Part shown: in pieces, positions 26,701 through 33,890 of the stretch
Layout: the number at the start of each line of letters is the position of its first letter
Position numbering within the stretch: position 1 is the stretch's first letter
Assembly (NCBI RefSeq): GCF_041435495.1
Contig: NZ_CP108644.1
Coordinates: 434,001 to 498,000, forward strand
Source: Streptomyces sp. NBC_01116
GTDB lineage: Bacteria > Actinomycetota > Actinomycetes > Streptomycetales > Streptomycetaceae
Direction of reading: 5' to 3'
Length of the DNA: 64,000 nucleotides
The notes under the pieces: model-generated
Databases searched by the model: none
The model's input: only the letters and a program-made list of their open reading frames with translations
Told to the model about the DNA's origin: nothing
Program-made: the position numbers and the translations under genes

Positions 26701-28268
26701 GCGACCGCGTAGGCGGCGATGTCGGCCTCGCAGTCCGGGCCGTCCGTGCGCAGCGGCTCGGGCACGGCACCTTCGGCCTTGAGGGCTGCGGTCAGGCGAT
26801 GCAGCAGGTCATCCGCCCGCTCGTCGCGGAGGTCGGCGCCGGAGGAGGAGGACATGACGGATGAACTGCGGATACCGAGGAGAAGGCGGACGGCGGTCTC
26901 ACCGGCCGGCGCGGTGAGGCGAGCGAGCGGGAGAATGACGTCATTGACACAGGCGAGAGGATCCTCGGCTTCGTCCAGAGCGTCGATGATGACGGTCACC
27001 GGTCGGGAGAGCCCAGCCGCATGCTCGGTCGTTCGTTCGAAAAGAGCCTGCAACGGGGTGCCCTTGGCAACAGGTGTCCCGCCGAGCGCGGCAAGGAGGT
27101 CGTCGACCACGGCACGGGAGGATTTGTTGCGAGCCAGTACAGCCACGTCCACCGAGCCGAGCTCTGGCCGGAGTCCATCAGGGCTACGGGCGATGAGAGC
27201 GGCGTACGACTCGTCCTCGACGAAGACGGGAGCCGTGAGGGTGACCAGCCGGGCCAGCAGCGCGGACTTGCCCGATCCCGCGGCGCCCGTGACGATGAGC
27301 ACGCCCTCGCCGTCACGGAGGAAGTCGACCAGGCGCCTCATGAGTTCGGTACGACCGCTGAAGTACCAGCCCACGTCGCCGCCGCCGGCCCGTCCGAAGG
27401 CGCGCTCCCGCCAGAACTCCAGATCTCCATGCTCGATGACCAGTTGTCGCAGGGCGGGGCCGACGGCGGTCCCCGACGGTTTGTAGCGCGGATTGGGCAG
27501 GCACGCGCTCAGCTGGTGCCGACGCGAATGGGGCATGATCCACTCAGCGTCAATCAGATCCTTCTCCACGCCGTCGGCCAGCCCGACCTCGTGCAGCAAC
27601 TGCTCCCACTCAGCGAAGGACAGGTGTGAGGAGGTGTAGCCGACGGACTCGTCGTTCATCCGTTGCCAGGCGAGCGCGACGCGCCGGGTGAAGGATCCCA
27701 CCTGCGGCTGATCTTCGTGGTCGCCGGCGGTGACTACTGCGATCCCGGCGTGCCTTCGACGTTCCTTGGACAAGTCTTGCAGCAGGGTGCTCAGTTCTGC
27801 GCGCAGAACTCCGGAATGGCATGAGTCGACCAGCACCAGAACATGCTCGGCCTCGCTGTCCAGCACCGCGGTGATGAGCTCGCCGGTGGGAAAGGCGGTC
27901 GACAGCAACCGTTCAGGGCGTGTCTTCGGCAGGGTCAGGTAGTGGCGGCCGGCCTGGCGGCACAGCCCGTGGCCGGTGATGTAGACGACGACGGCGTCAT
28001 CGTATGCGGCTTCCGACAGCTTGACCTGTCGCAGGAAGTCACGCAGGTCTCCGACGGTGTGCAGCGGATCCTCGATCGGAACCACTTCGAACCGCCGGTC
28101 CTCGCCCAGGGCGGGGTCCGCAAGCCATGTGGTGATCCGGGTGACCTGCTCCGCGATGGCTTCGCGGAAGCCCTCGCGTTCGTCCCGGTAACCATCGACA
28201 GCAACGACGACCAGTCGTCTGCGGGTGATCCCGCTCAGGTCGTCACCGGCCTGCGTGTTCAACCGCAC
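23775..28268 (-). CDS. Caspase-like peptidase / P-loop NTPase / WD40-like propeller protein (conflict-system core)
   Basis: A protein of about 1,497 residues. The GTG at 28268 is preferred because AGGGAG lies 6 bp upstream; the GTG at 28274 abuts it. Domain order: a C14 caspase-like domain (~18-260) with catalytic His100 in VVVYITGHGL and Cys150 in VLVDSCHSG; a STAND/NACHT-type NTPase with Walker A GAAGSGKS (328-335) and Walker B VTVIIDALDEAED (424-436); a helical region to ~880; then beta-propeller repeats to the end (IRLWDPYSG, IQVWDLTGG, VRVWDSTTGE). Signalling NTPases of this build sense an intruder or damage with the propeller and fire the peptidase. Codon use is less GC-extreme than in the flanks. 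It is divergent from an alpha/beta-hydrolase gene 125 bp away. Confidence 0.9.
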   Translation of the reverse strand: MRLNTQAGDDLSGITRRRLVVVAVDGYRDEREGFREAIAEQVTRITTWLADPALGEDRRFEVVPIEDPLHTVGDLRDFLRQVKLSEAAYDDAVVVYITGHGLCRQAGRHYLTLPKTRPERLLSTAFPTGELITAVLDSEAEHVLVLVDSCHSGVLRAELSTLLQDLSKERRRHAGIAVVTAGDHEDQPQVGSFTRRVALAWQRMNDESVGYTSSHLSFAEWEQLLHEVGLADGVEKDLIDAEWIMPHSRRHQLSACLPNPRYKPSGTAVGPALRQLVIEHGDLEFWRERAFGRAGGGDVGWYFSGRTELMRRLVDFLRDGEGVLIVTGAAGSGKSALLARLVTLTAPVFVEDESYAALIARSPDGLRPELGSVDVAVLARNKSSRAVVDDLLAALGGTPVAKGTPLQALFERTTEHAAGLSRPVTVIIDALDEAEDPLACVNDVILPLARLTAPAGETAVRLLLGIRSSSVMSSSSGADLRDERADDLLHRLTAALKAEGAVPEPLRTDGPDCEADIAAYAVALLSGPEGSPYKGADDEVVETTARVIAKAVAPSFLDAQIAADQLRTAETRQDLAEEGWLLRLADGTSSLLREDVRGIAAATEVSADLLVAALRATALAQGAGLPWGEIWPAVTAALAADAHGPAVPVDPEREPTAPGGEAPATARLADQAVRTLRSSRLSGYLATASEDGRTVYRPVHQRLTDLLQAGHEWLLGASGATSVRPPLPTTGNAPELAAAQATVTEVLAGLVRRAHPHQAHPYIRRHYLHHAQAGGLLTDRHVPVELLAQETSGTLRARLSLPLPTGDPDRGALTAAALIEPYLDDNTDPRSRRDSIHFHQSVRGETRDTADEQRVLTFRWGRWVAQINVLAPAQKLTRALCAVPTLDRRWLVAVADVSRGVRVWDASTGLPTADLATDAPVFRLRTIRATGGRTFLITLTPHRIEIHDPASGQLVAQLVVSWARDVHVLEDGPSLWKLFVLTRSGSMVWRPHSGDTTPARGVPPYDAENPLESAVVRRASGHALVALAGSTGIRLWDPYSGLTAAAPFGPRGREVRLATVSRARQDDLLVVQTRGASTQIWEPFTASRTAGVRGTGHSLIQVPGGTDFAYATGSHIVVRDRELNEVQRIAADVSRINQLTALTGPAGPRIISAAPQGIRIWDLAPTSRPHGDVLPDTPYPAPAPDGFFLHTWPLRRMAYPGPDGTRDCVVVGTCDGLDVHDATTGRLLKHIPIPTAPVTVLEALPSPRGAAHVAVVGTSASVWDLVSGESVASPDPVSLPYFSSRTCVTVTGHGLPVFATASGRSELATTTLDPNSGETISYMTPANFRRDGAPVLIPVPTAHTVTEPVIVVAHGRAIELVDPLTGHRLGSWVRGKPGPPTRVACTVPGFDGLQVAVANDREIQVWDLTGGTQVAAWPAHGTLAMTGLHLTSGRTLLVAGSASGVRVWDSTTGELLHTLLTGAPVHAVVTGITEEGPVLHLHGSAGLVTLAVGPPLL

Positions 28269-28393
28269 CCCCACCTCCCTCGCACGGACGATCTACCATA
28301 TCCGCAGCCGCCTGAGGCGATGCGGGCGCAGGGGCCAGAGACGGTTGCGCGAACGACAGGCCGCATCGGTGGCCACTGCACAGGGGGAAACAT

Positions 28394-29296
28394 ATGAGTC
28401 TGCTGCATATCGTGGGTGTGCACGGCATCCGCCAGGGAACCGGCGCAACGACGGAGGAACTCAGTCACGACTGGCGAGCCGCGCTCGCGCCGGCGCCAGC
28501 CGCCCCGGGAACCGGTGCACCGGCGCGGTCCGGACCCGACGGAATCGTCGTCACCGTCCCTTCCTATCGGGATGTCTTCCCGAAGACGGCCACCCGGTTC
28601 GTCCGGCTGGGTCCGGAAGACGCGGACGGAGCGCCTATGGATGAGGAAGAGGAGGCCTTCGTCCTGGATGCTCTGGCCGCATACGCACCGGAGGTCGTGG
28701 CCGCGGAGGCCTCCCTCGACACGTCGTTCGAAGGAACGCTCGGCGAGGGTCGGCTCCAGTCTCAGGTCGCACGGCGGAAACGTGCCATCGACCAGGTGGC
28801 AGGCAAGGGGGTATCGGATCGGCTGCTGTGGTTCGTCCGTGAGGCCCATGCGTACCTCCGCAAGCCGGAAACCGCCAGCGCTGTCCGGGAAACGGTGCGG
28901 AAGACCTTGGTCGAAACCGAGGCGACGGTGGTCCTCGCCCATTCACTGGGCAGCGTCGTCTTCTATGACATGCTCAGCCGGGGTGAGATCCCGGTGAGAG
29001 CCGACGGCCGCCCTGTGGTGACCACCCTCGTGACTCTCGGGTCCCCGCTGAGATGGCTCGCGGTCCGCAAGGGTGTGCACACCCCCGGCGAGCCGCTCCG
29101 CGTGGCGGCGGGTGTCCGGTGGACGAACCTGTACTCGCCGTTGGACGTGGTACCACGGGGCAAGGGTCTGGCCGACCTCGCCGACGGAGTGACCGACGTC
29201 GTCGCGCACAATGGCGCTCTTAACCCCCACAACGTGGAACGCTACCTGGGCAAGCCCATCATCGCCGAGTGCCTCCTCCAGGCCCGTGCTGCCTGA
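28394..29296 (+). CDS. Alpha/beta-hydrolase, possible partner of the caspase-NTPase gene
   Basis: A 300-residue protein; ATG with AGGGGG upstream. It opens with a strand and an oxyanion-type HGIRQGTG loop (LLHIVGVHGIRQ). The nucleophile elbow is VVLAHSLGSVVFYD and a late His is available in VVAHNGALNPHNVERYL, so a Ser-Asp-His triad is likely. The lipase-like elbow suggests a lipid or ester substrate. Hydrolases of this type recur beside STAND NTPases in bacterial conflict systems, where they may attack membranes or signalling molecules. Here it shares the intergenic region with the caspase gene. No signal peptide, so it is cytoplasmic. Confidence 0.8.
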   Translation: MSLLHIVGVHGIRQGTGATTEELSHDWRAALAPAPAAPGTGAPARSGPDGIVVTVPSYRDVFPKTATRFVRLGPEDADGAPMDEEEEAFVLDALAAYAPEVVAAEASLDTSFEGTLGEGRLQSQVARRKRAIDQVAGKGVSDRLLWFVREAHAYLRKPETASAVRETVRKTLVETEATVVLAHSLGSVVFYDMLSRGEIPVRADGRPVVTTLVTLGSPLRWLAVRKGVHTPGEPLRVAAGVRWTNLYSPLDVVPRGKGLADLADGVTDVVAHNGALNPHNVERYLGKPIIAECLLQARAA

Positions 29297-29422
29297 CCTG
29301 TCCGAAGCGCCCGGCGGGGGTGGGCGGAGTGCTGATACTCCCGGGCGGTCATCCAGGGGCAGGAGAAAGCGTTCGATGGCGCCAGGTCGTCCTCTCTCCG
29401 TTCGCGTAGGAGGGCTGAGGTT

Positions 29423-29439
29423 CTCCCGCTGCGCGGGAG
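29423..29439. terminator. Hairpin downstream of the alpha/beta-hydrolase gene
   Basis: CTCCCGC-TGC-GCGGGAG forms a 7-bp stem with a 3-base loop, between converging transcripts. It is a plausible terminator. Confidence 0.35.
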
Positions 29440-29487
29440 TGGCTGACTAGCTGACCGGGTGCGCGCACCGTCTCAACTGGCACCCAC

Positions 29488-29546
29488 GGGTTCTCCGCCA
29501 GGGCATCGTCATAGGAGTCGCCGACCAAGCCCATGGCCGCCTCACC
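29488..29546 (-). pseudogene. Remnant of an IS3-family transposase
   Basis: On the minus strand the frame reads GEAAMGLVGDSYDDALAEN, close to the MGRVGDSYDNALAE motif found near the DDE glutamate of IS3-family OrfB transposases. Only this short block is recognisable; the sequence on both sides diverges and no terminal inverted repeats remain. It marks a past insertion next to the caspase/hydrolase module. Confidence 0.55.
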
Positions 29547-29637
29547 CTCGAAGCATTTCGACGGCCACTACCCGCCCCTCGCGAAACCGCGGACGTCAAA
29601 CAGACAACAACCGAGCAGCGATCTGTGGTCACGTCAC

Positions 29638-30816
29638 CTACCGCCGCACGCGCGGCATCCCCAGCCCGATCCACGAGATGATCTCCCGCTGGATCTCGTT
29701 GTTGCCGCCGCCGAAGGTGAAGATCACGGCCGACCGGTAGCCGCGTTCCAGTTCGCCGTGGAGCACGGCACCGGCCGAGCCCTCCTTCAGCGCGCCCGCG
29801 GAGCCGACGATCTCCATCAGCCAGGCGTAGGCGTCCCGGCGGGCCTCGGAGCCGTAGACCTTGACCGCCGAGGCCTCCTGGGGGGTGAGCGTGCCGTCCT
29901 GGAGGGCCGCGACCATCTGCCAGTTGAGCAGTTTCATCGCGTCGAGGCGGGTGTGGGTGCGGGCGAGCAGGGCGCGGACCCAGCCGAGGTCGATGACCCG
30001 GCGGCCGTCGGCGAGCTTGGTGTCGGCGGCCCAGCGCTGGACGTTGTGCAGGGCGCGGACCGCCATCGTGCCGTGCGCGGCGAGCGTGACGCGTTCGTGG
30101 TTGAGCTGGTTGGTGATGAGCCGCCAGCCCATGTTCTCCTCTCCGACGCGGCGGGTCACCGGGACCCGGATGTTCTCGTAGTAGCTCGCCGTCGTGTCGT
30201 GCGAGGCGAGGGTGTTGATCAGGGTGCAGGAGTAGCCCGGGTCGCTCGTGGGGACGAGGAGCATGGTGATGCCCTTGTGGGGCGGGGCGTCGGGATCGGT
30301 GCGCACGGCGAGCCAGACCCAGTCGGCGGTGTCGCCGTTGGTGGTCCAGATCTTCTGTCCGTCGACGACGTACTCGTCCCCGTCGCGGACGGCGCGGGTC
30401 TTCAGTGCGGCGAGGTCGGTGCCGGCGTCCGGTTCGCTGTAGCCGATCGCGAAGTCGATCTCCCCGGCCAGGATGCCGGGCAGGAAGTGGGCCTTCTGCT
30501 CGTCGGTGCCGAACCGCATGATCGTGGGCCCGACGGTGTTCAGGGCCATCAGCGGCAGCGGTACGCCGGCCTGGGCGGCCTCGTCGAAGAAGATGAACTG
30601 TTCCATCGGGGTCAGTCCCCGGCCGCCGTACTCCTTCGGCCAGCCGACCCCCAGCCAGCCGTCGGCGCCGAGCCTGCGGACCGTGTCGCGGTAGAAGCGC
30701 TTCTGGGCGGCGGGCTCCGCGTAGCGGGCGTAGGCGTTGTCGGGCACCAGGGTGGCGAAGTAGGTGCGCAGTTCGGTACGCAGCCGCTGCTGCTCAGGCG
30801 TGTATTCGAGGTGCAC
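29638..30816 (-). CDS. Acyl-CoA dehydrogenase
   Basis: A 392-residue flavoprotein. The GTG at 30816 has GGAGGGG directly upstream; the frame extends further but overlaps the next gene. Family signatures include FAIGYSEPDAGTDLAALKT, VDGQKIWTTNGDTADW and the C-terminal FTFGGGNNEIQREIISW. It introduces a double bond into an acyl-CoA using FAD. The lack of the usual catalytic-base context makes the chain-length class uncertain; it resembles the FadE17/FadE-like and steroid/branched-acyl types of actinobacteria. It stands alone without an electron-transfer or thiolase partner. Confidence 0.88.
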   Translation of the reverse strand: MHLEYTPEQQRLRTELRTYFATLVPDNAYARYAEPAAQKRFYRDTVRRLGADGWLGVGWPKEYGGRGLTPMEQFIFFDEAAQAGVPLPLMALNTVGPTIMRFGTDEQKAHFLPGILAGEIDFAIGYSEPDAGTDLAALKTRAVRDGDEYVVDGQKIWTTNGDTADWVWLAVRTDPDAPPHKGITMLLVPTSDPGYSCTLINTLASHDTTASYYENIRVPVTRRVGEENMGWRLITNQLNHERVTLAAHGTMAVRALHNVQRWAADTKLADGRRVIDLGWVRALLARTHTRLDAMKLLNWQMVAALQDGTLTPQEASAVKVYGSEARRDAYAWLMEIVGSAGALKEGSAGAVLHGELERGYRSAVIFTFGGGNNEIQREIISWIGLGMPRVRR

Positions 30817-30982
30817 GGCCCCTCCAGAGTCTCGCTTCGGCGTCGTCCGTGTGCGGCGGCGCACACAGTAGAACGTGTTGCAAGAATCCGGAAGGGCCGG
30901 CGGGACGTCCGGCAGTCGCGCGGGCCGGCGGACGGCCTCGGATGCGGGGCGCCGCCCACGGCGTGACGGCGGGCCCTCGCGG

Positions 30983-32137
30983 TCAGCGCTTGACGGCGCG
31001 CAGCACCACGAACTTCGGGTCGCCCGCGACCGTGGTGCAGTTCCCGAAGATCCGGCGCAGGTGGGTGTGGTACGAGAGGTGCCGGTTGCCCACGACCCAG
31101 AGCTCGCCTCCCTGGCGCAGGGCGGTCCGCGCACCGGCGAACATCGTGCGGGCCGTCGCGTCGGTGGTCGCCATGTGCGAGTGGAAGGGCGGGTTGTTCA
31201 GCACCAGGTCCACGCTGCCCGGATCGAGGTCGCCCAGACCGTCGCCGACCAGGAAGTCGGCCTTCGCGCCGTCCGGCGCACCGGCCCGGAAGGTCTCCTC
31301 CGCGGAGGAGACCGCCCCGTAGGACTCGTCGACGAAGGTGAGGTGCGCCTCGGGGTTGGCGATGGCGGCGGAGAGCCCGAGGACCCCGTTGCCGCAGCCC
31401 AGGTCGACGACCCGGACAGCCCCGGACCGGGTGGGCAGGTGCTTCAGGAAGAAGCGGGTGCCGATGTCGAGGCGCTCCGCGCAGAAGATCCCCGCGTGGT
31501 TGACGGCGGTCAGACCGGCGACCGGGCCCACGTCGGCGGGCAGCTCGTAGCGGTACGGCCACGGGCTCGGCGTACGCGGGAGCGCCGGGTCCGGGGTGCA
31601 GAAGATGAGCCGCGCCTTGCGCACCGCGAGGGAGGTGCGGGTCGGGCCGATGATCCGCTCGAAGAGCTTGAGCGTGGAGGTGTGGATCTCCTTGACCATG
31701 CCGGTGCCGATGATCACGGTGCCGGAGTGGACGGCGGGGGCGATCCGGTGGAGCTGGTCCTCCAGGAACGCCAGGGACTTGGGCACCCGGACGATCAGGA
31801 CGTCGATCCGGTCCGGCGGGGTGTCGCGCGAGGACAGCAGCCGGACCGCGTCCTGGCCGATGCCGTTCCGGGCGAGGTTGGCGAGGGTCGCGCGCCGGGC
31901 CAGGTAGGAGTCGCTGATCTGGACGGGCCGGTGCGCGGCCAGCGCGGTGGCGAGCGCCCCCCACCGGTCCCCCACGACCGCGACCGTCCCCGAGAGGTCG
32001 ACCGGGCCCGTCTCGGGGTCCGTCAGCTGCCGGAGCAGGTATTCGTCGGCGGCGTCCCACGCCCGGAAGGGGTCGCGCGGGTGCTCGGGGAAGCGGGCGA
32101 GCTCGAAAGCGCCCTGCGAGGTCGTCAAACGGTTCAT
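30983..32137 (-). CDS. Ribosomal RNA guanine-N2 methyltransferase, RlmG/RsmC type
   Basis: A 384-residue protein with two class I methyltransferase-like halves. The N-terminal half is degenerate. The C-terminal half has motif I VVDLGCGNGVLGL, an acidic FVDES and the catalytic NPPFHSH, the signature of N2-guanine methyltransferases. RlmG modifies 23S rRNA G1835 and RsmC 16S rRNA G1207; the two cannot be told apart safely here. The ATG at 32137 fits. It is monocistronic, 166 bp upstream of the acyl-CoA dehydrogenase. Confidence 0.85.
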   Translation of the reverse strand: MNRLTTSQGAFELARFPEHPRDPFRAWDAADEYLLRQLTDPETGPVDLSGTVAVVGDRWGALATALAAHRPVQISDSYLARRATLANLARNGIGQDAVRLLSSRDTPPDRIDVLIVRVPKSLAFLEDQLHRIAPAVHSGTVIIGTGMVKEIHTSTLKLFERIIGPTRTSLAVRKARLIFCTPDPALPRTPSPWPYRYELPADVGPVAGLTAVNHAGIFCAERLDIGTRFFLKHLPTRSGAVRVVDLGCGNGVLGLSAAIANPEAHLTFVDESYGAVSSAEETFRAGAPDGAKADFLVGDGLGDLDPGSVDLVLNNPPFHSHMATTDATARTMFAGARTALRQGGELWVVGNRHLSYHTHLRRIFGNCTTVAGDPKFVVLRAVKR

Positions 32138-32264
32138 ATGTCGTTCAGGCTAGCCGAGGGCGCCGGGGCGCGCCCCACACGCTCCCCTGCTCCCCGGCCG
32201 CCTCCACCTCGGCGTACGGCTCCGCACCCCTGCCCACCGGGTGCGGCCGCGTCCCGCCGGGCCG

Positions 32265-32477
32265 TCAGGGCAGTTGCTTGTCGATGGCCGACCGCCCCTC
32301 GGCGGCCAGCTTGCGCCGTGCCCATTCCAGGGTCTCCGGCGTCACGTCCCGCCCGGAGGCGAGCACCAGGTCCTCCGCGCTCGGCCGGTCGCTGGCACCC
32401 GTGTGCAGGAGCCGGTCGGGCGTGATGTCCTCCGGCCCGGACACGGCCGCGGATACGGGTTCGGACTCTTCGCTCAT
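32265..32477 (-). CDS. Small conserved hypothetical protein
   Basis: A 70-residue acidic protein starting at ATG 32477 with GAGGAGG upstream. It has no recognised domain; a helix-rich C-terminus (TPETLEWARRKLAAEGRSAI) and an Asp/Ser-rich N-terminus are visible. It reads like a small cytoplasmic protein widespread in streptomycetes. Function unknown. Confidence 0.65.
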   Translation of the reverse strand: MSEESEPVSAAVSGPEDITPDRLLHTGASDRPSAEDLVLASGRDVTPETLEWARRKLAAEGRSAIDKQLP

Positions 32478-32635
32478 GCCGCCTCCTCGTCCTTGCGGCA
32501 ATTCTCGCCCCCCACGGACCCGGCCGCATCCGAAGAGCCCGCGCACGCCTACCCGGGAGGGTGAATGAGCCCTTGGGGCAGCCGGGGAGTGGGCAGGAGA
32601 GGGAGGTCGTTGCCCCATCCTCCGAGGCGGTGCCC

Positions 32636-33187
32636 ATGCTCCACGGTGTCGACGTCAGCGCCTATCAGCCCTCCTACGACACGGACGGACTCGACTTCGT
32701 CATCATCAAGTCCACCGAAGGCCGCACCTATGTCAATCCGCGTCTGGCCGCACAGGTGAAGCGGGCCAGGGACGCCGAGTGCGTCGTCGGCTTCTACCAC
32801 TTCCTCTGGCCGGGAGACGTGGCGGACCAGGTGGACTACTTCCTGAGCAAGACCCCGGAGAAGGCGGGTGACCTGCTCGCGGTCGACTGGGAACAGACCG
32901 GAGGCGGTACGCGGGCGAGCAACGCGGACAAGGACCGGTTCATCCGCGCGGTGAAGCGGGAGCGGCCCGGCCACCGGGTCCTGCTGTACTGCAACCGCAC
33001 CTTCTGGCTCGACCACGACACCACCGATTACGCCGGCGACGGGCTGTGGATCGCCGACTACGGCACCGCGGGCAAGCCCCGCATCAAGGCGAACTGGCGG
33101 ATTCACCAGTACACCGACGATCCCCTCGACCGGAACGTGGCCGACTTCGACTCGGTCCGCGCCCTGCGCGACTGGGCGGCGGGCTAG
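32636..33187 (+). CDS. Glycoside hydrolase family 25 lysozyme-like protein
   Basis: A 183-residue single-domain muramidase. The start GVDVSAYQPSYD and the pair DWE (in LLAVDWEQTGG) are the GH25 hallmark, with Asp and Glu acting in cleavage of peptidoglycan; the end IHQYTDDPLDRNVADFD closes the fold. The ATG at 32636 has GAGGCGG upstream; a GTG at 32561 would add 25 unrelated residues. There is no signal peptide, unusual for a cell-wall enzyme, so it may be released by other routes or act on lysis. The stop codon TAG lies within the terminal repeat of a MITE-like element. Confidence 0.85.
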   Translation: MLHGVDVSAYQPSYDTDGLDFVIIKSTEGRTYVNPRLAAQVKRARDAECVVGFYHFLWPGDVADQVDYFLSKTPEKAGDLLAVDWEQTGGGTRASNADKDRFIRAVKRERPGHRVLLYCNRTFWLDHDTTDYAGDGLWIADYGTAGKPRIKANWRIHQYTDDPLDRNVADFDSVRALRDWAAG

Positions 33188-33362
33188 GTCCTGTCGTCGA
33201 ACTGCCGTCGTCGCCCGGAGGGCGGCCCTGCGGGGTCAGGTGCGTGCTCCCGGTGTGCCGGGGGCGGGTCCTCGTACTGGATGTACTCGGGCCTGTGCCC
33301 GGTGCGGCGGGAGCGCGTGCATGGCGCCGCGGGGCAGGCGGCAGTTCGACGACAGGGCCTAG
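33184..33362. mobile_element. MITE-like element A (179 bp, 24-bp terminal inverted repeats)
   Basis: The ends 33184-33207 and 33339-33362 are inverted copies with one mismatch, each containing CTGTCGTCGAACTGCC and each ending in CTAGG/CCTAG. The interior is noncoding and carries a TACTGGATGTA core and a GTCAGGTGCG block. The same core and a similar block (GTCAGATGCG), in the same order, are found in the element at 62505-62672, so the two belong to one family. The left end supplies the stop codon of the lysozyme gene, which suggests insertion at its 3' end. Confidence 0.85.
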
Positions 33363-33890
33363 CGAGCGTGTGCACGTCCTGCGTGGCCGGAATGAGGTCA
33401 CGCGTGGATGTGCGCTGCTCAGTGTCGGTCAGAAGCGCGGGACGGAACGCTGGTTCACCTGACGCCGGACAGGGGAATCCGACCGGCGAAGAGGAGCCAC
33501 CGGGGTTCGGTCCCCTTCGTCGCCTCCGACCGAGGAGGACCCCGGTGTCTTCCTCTTCCCGGCCCGGCTTACGGTCGGTGAGGGCGTCCAGCGACAGGAC
33601 TGGCCAGCGGGAAGCAGTTCTCGAGGACTTGACGGCACCCCTGATGTGAGGCCGCGCGCTCTCCGGCGCATGCGCCTGCGGGAGTCCCTGGACCACCGGG
33701 GGCGACGTCGCCCCCGGTGGCTTCCGGCAAGGCGATTCTTGACCTGCACATGATAGGTACACAGTGTTCACACGTGGGGCACGGTGCGTGTGGAAGGCTC
33801 CCGCCTGACCACCTACCGCACGGCCGCCGCGCGAGCACCCCCACCCAGGGTCCTCGTCGCGACGCCCGCGTTCCGGAGAGGACACCCCAC
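33363..33890. other. Gene-free stretch upstream of the endonuclease gene
   Basis: About 530 bp without a convincing gene; open frames on both strands lack ribosome-binding sites or known motifs. It contains a perfect 28-bp palindrome at 33693-33720. The 80 bp after it, with less GC than usual around 33738-33775, may hold the promoter of the endonuclease gene. Confidence 0.6.
33693..33720. terminator. Perfect 28-bp palindrome
   Basis: CCACCGGGGGCGACGTCGCC and its continuation to 33720 form an uninterrupted self-complementary sequence (14-bp arms). It could be a cruciform or terminator-like structure, or a binding site; no U-tract follows. Confidence 0.45.

Larger units (their letters stand above)
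29297..29637. other. Intergenic stretch with hairpin and transposase scar
   Basis: A 341-bp region between convergent genes. It holds a hairpin at 29423-29439 and a short IS3-type transposase fragment near 29490-29534. No intact gene is seen; the remaining small open frames have no recognisable product. Confidence 0.6.

Noticed and set aside
32561..32635. N-terminal extension of the GH25 lysozyme from a GTG at 32561
   Set aside because: The ribosome-binding site would touch the start codon and the extra residues do not form a signal peptide; the ATG at 32636 fits the domain start.
33429..33749. Minus-strand peptide with a GGDEGDRTPV stretch resembling annotation artefacts often seen near tRNA genes
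   Set aside because: No tRNA cloverleaf could be drawn in the surrounding sequence, and there is no ribosome-binding site.
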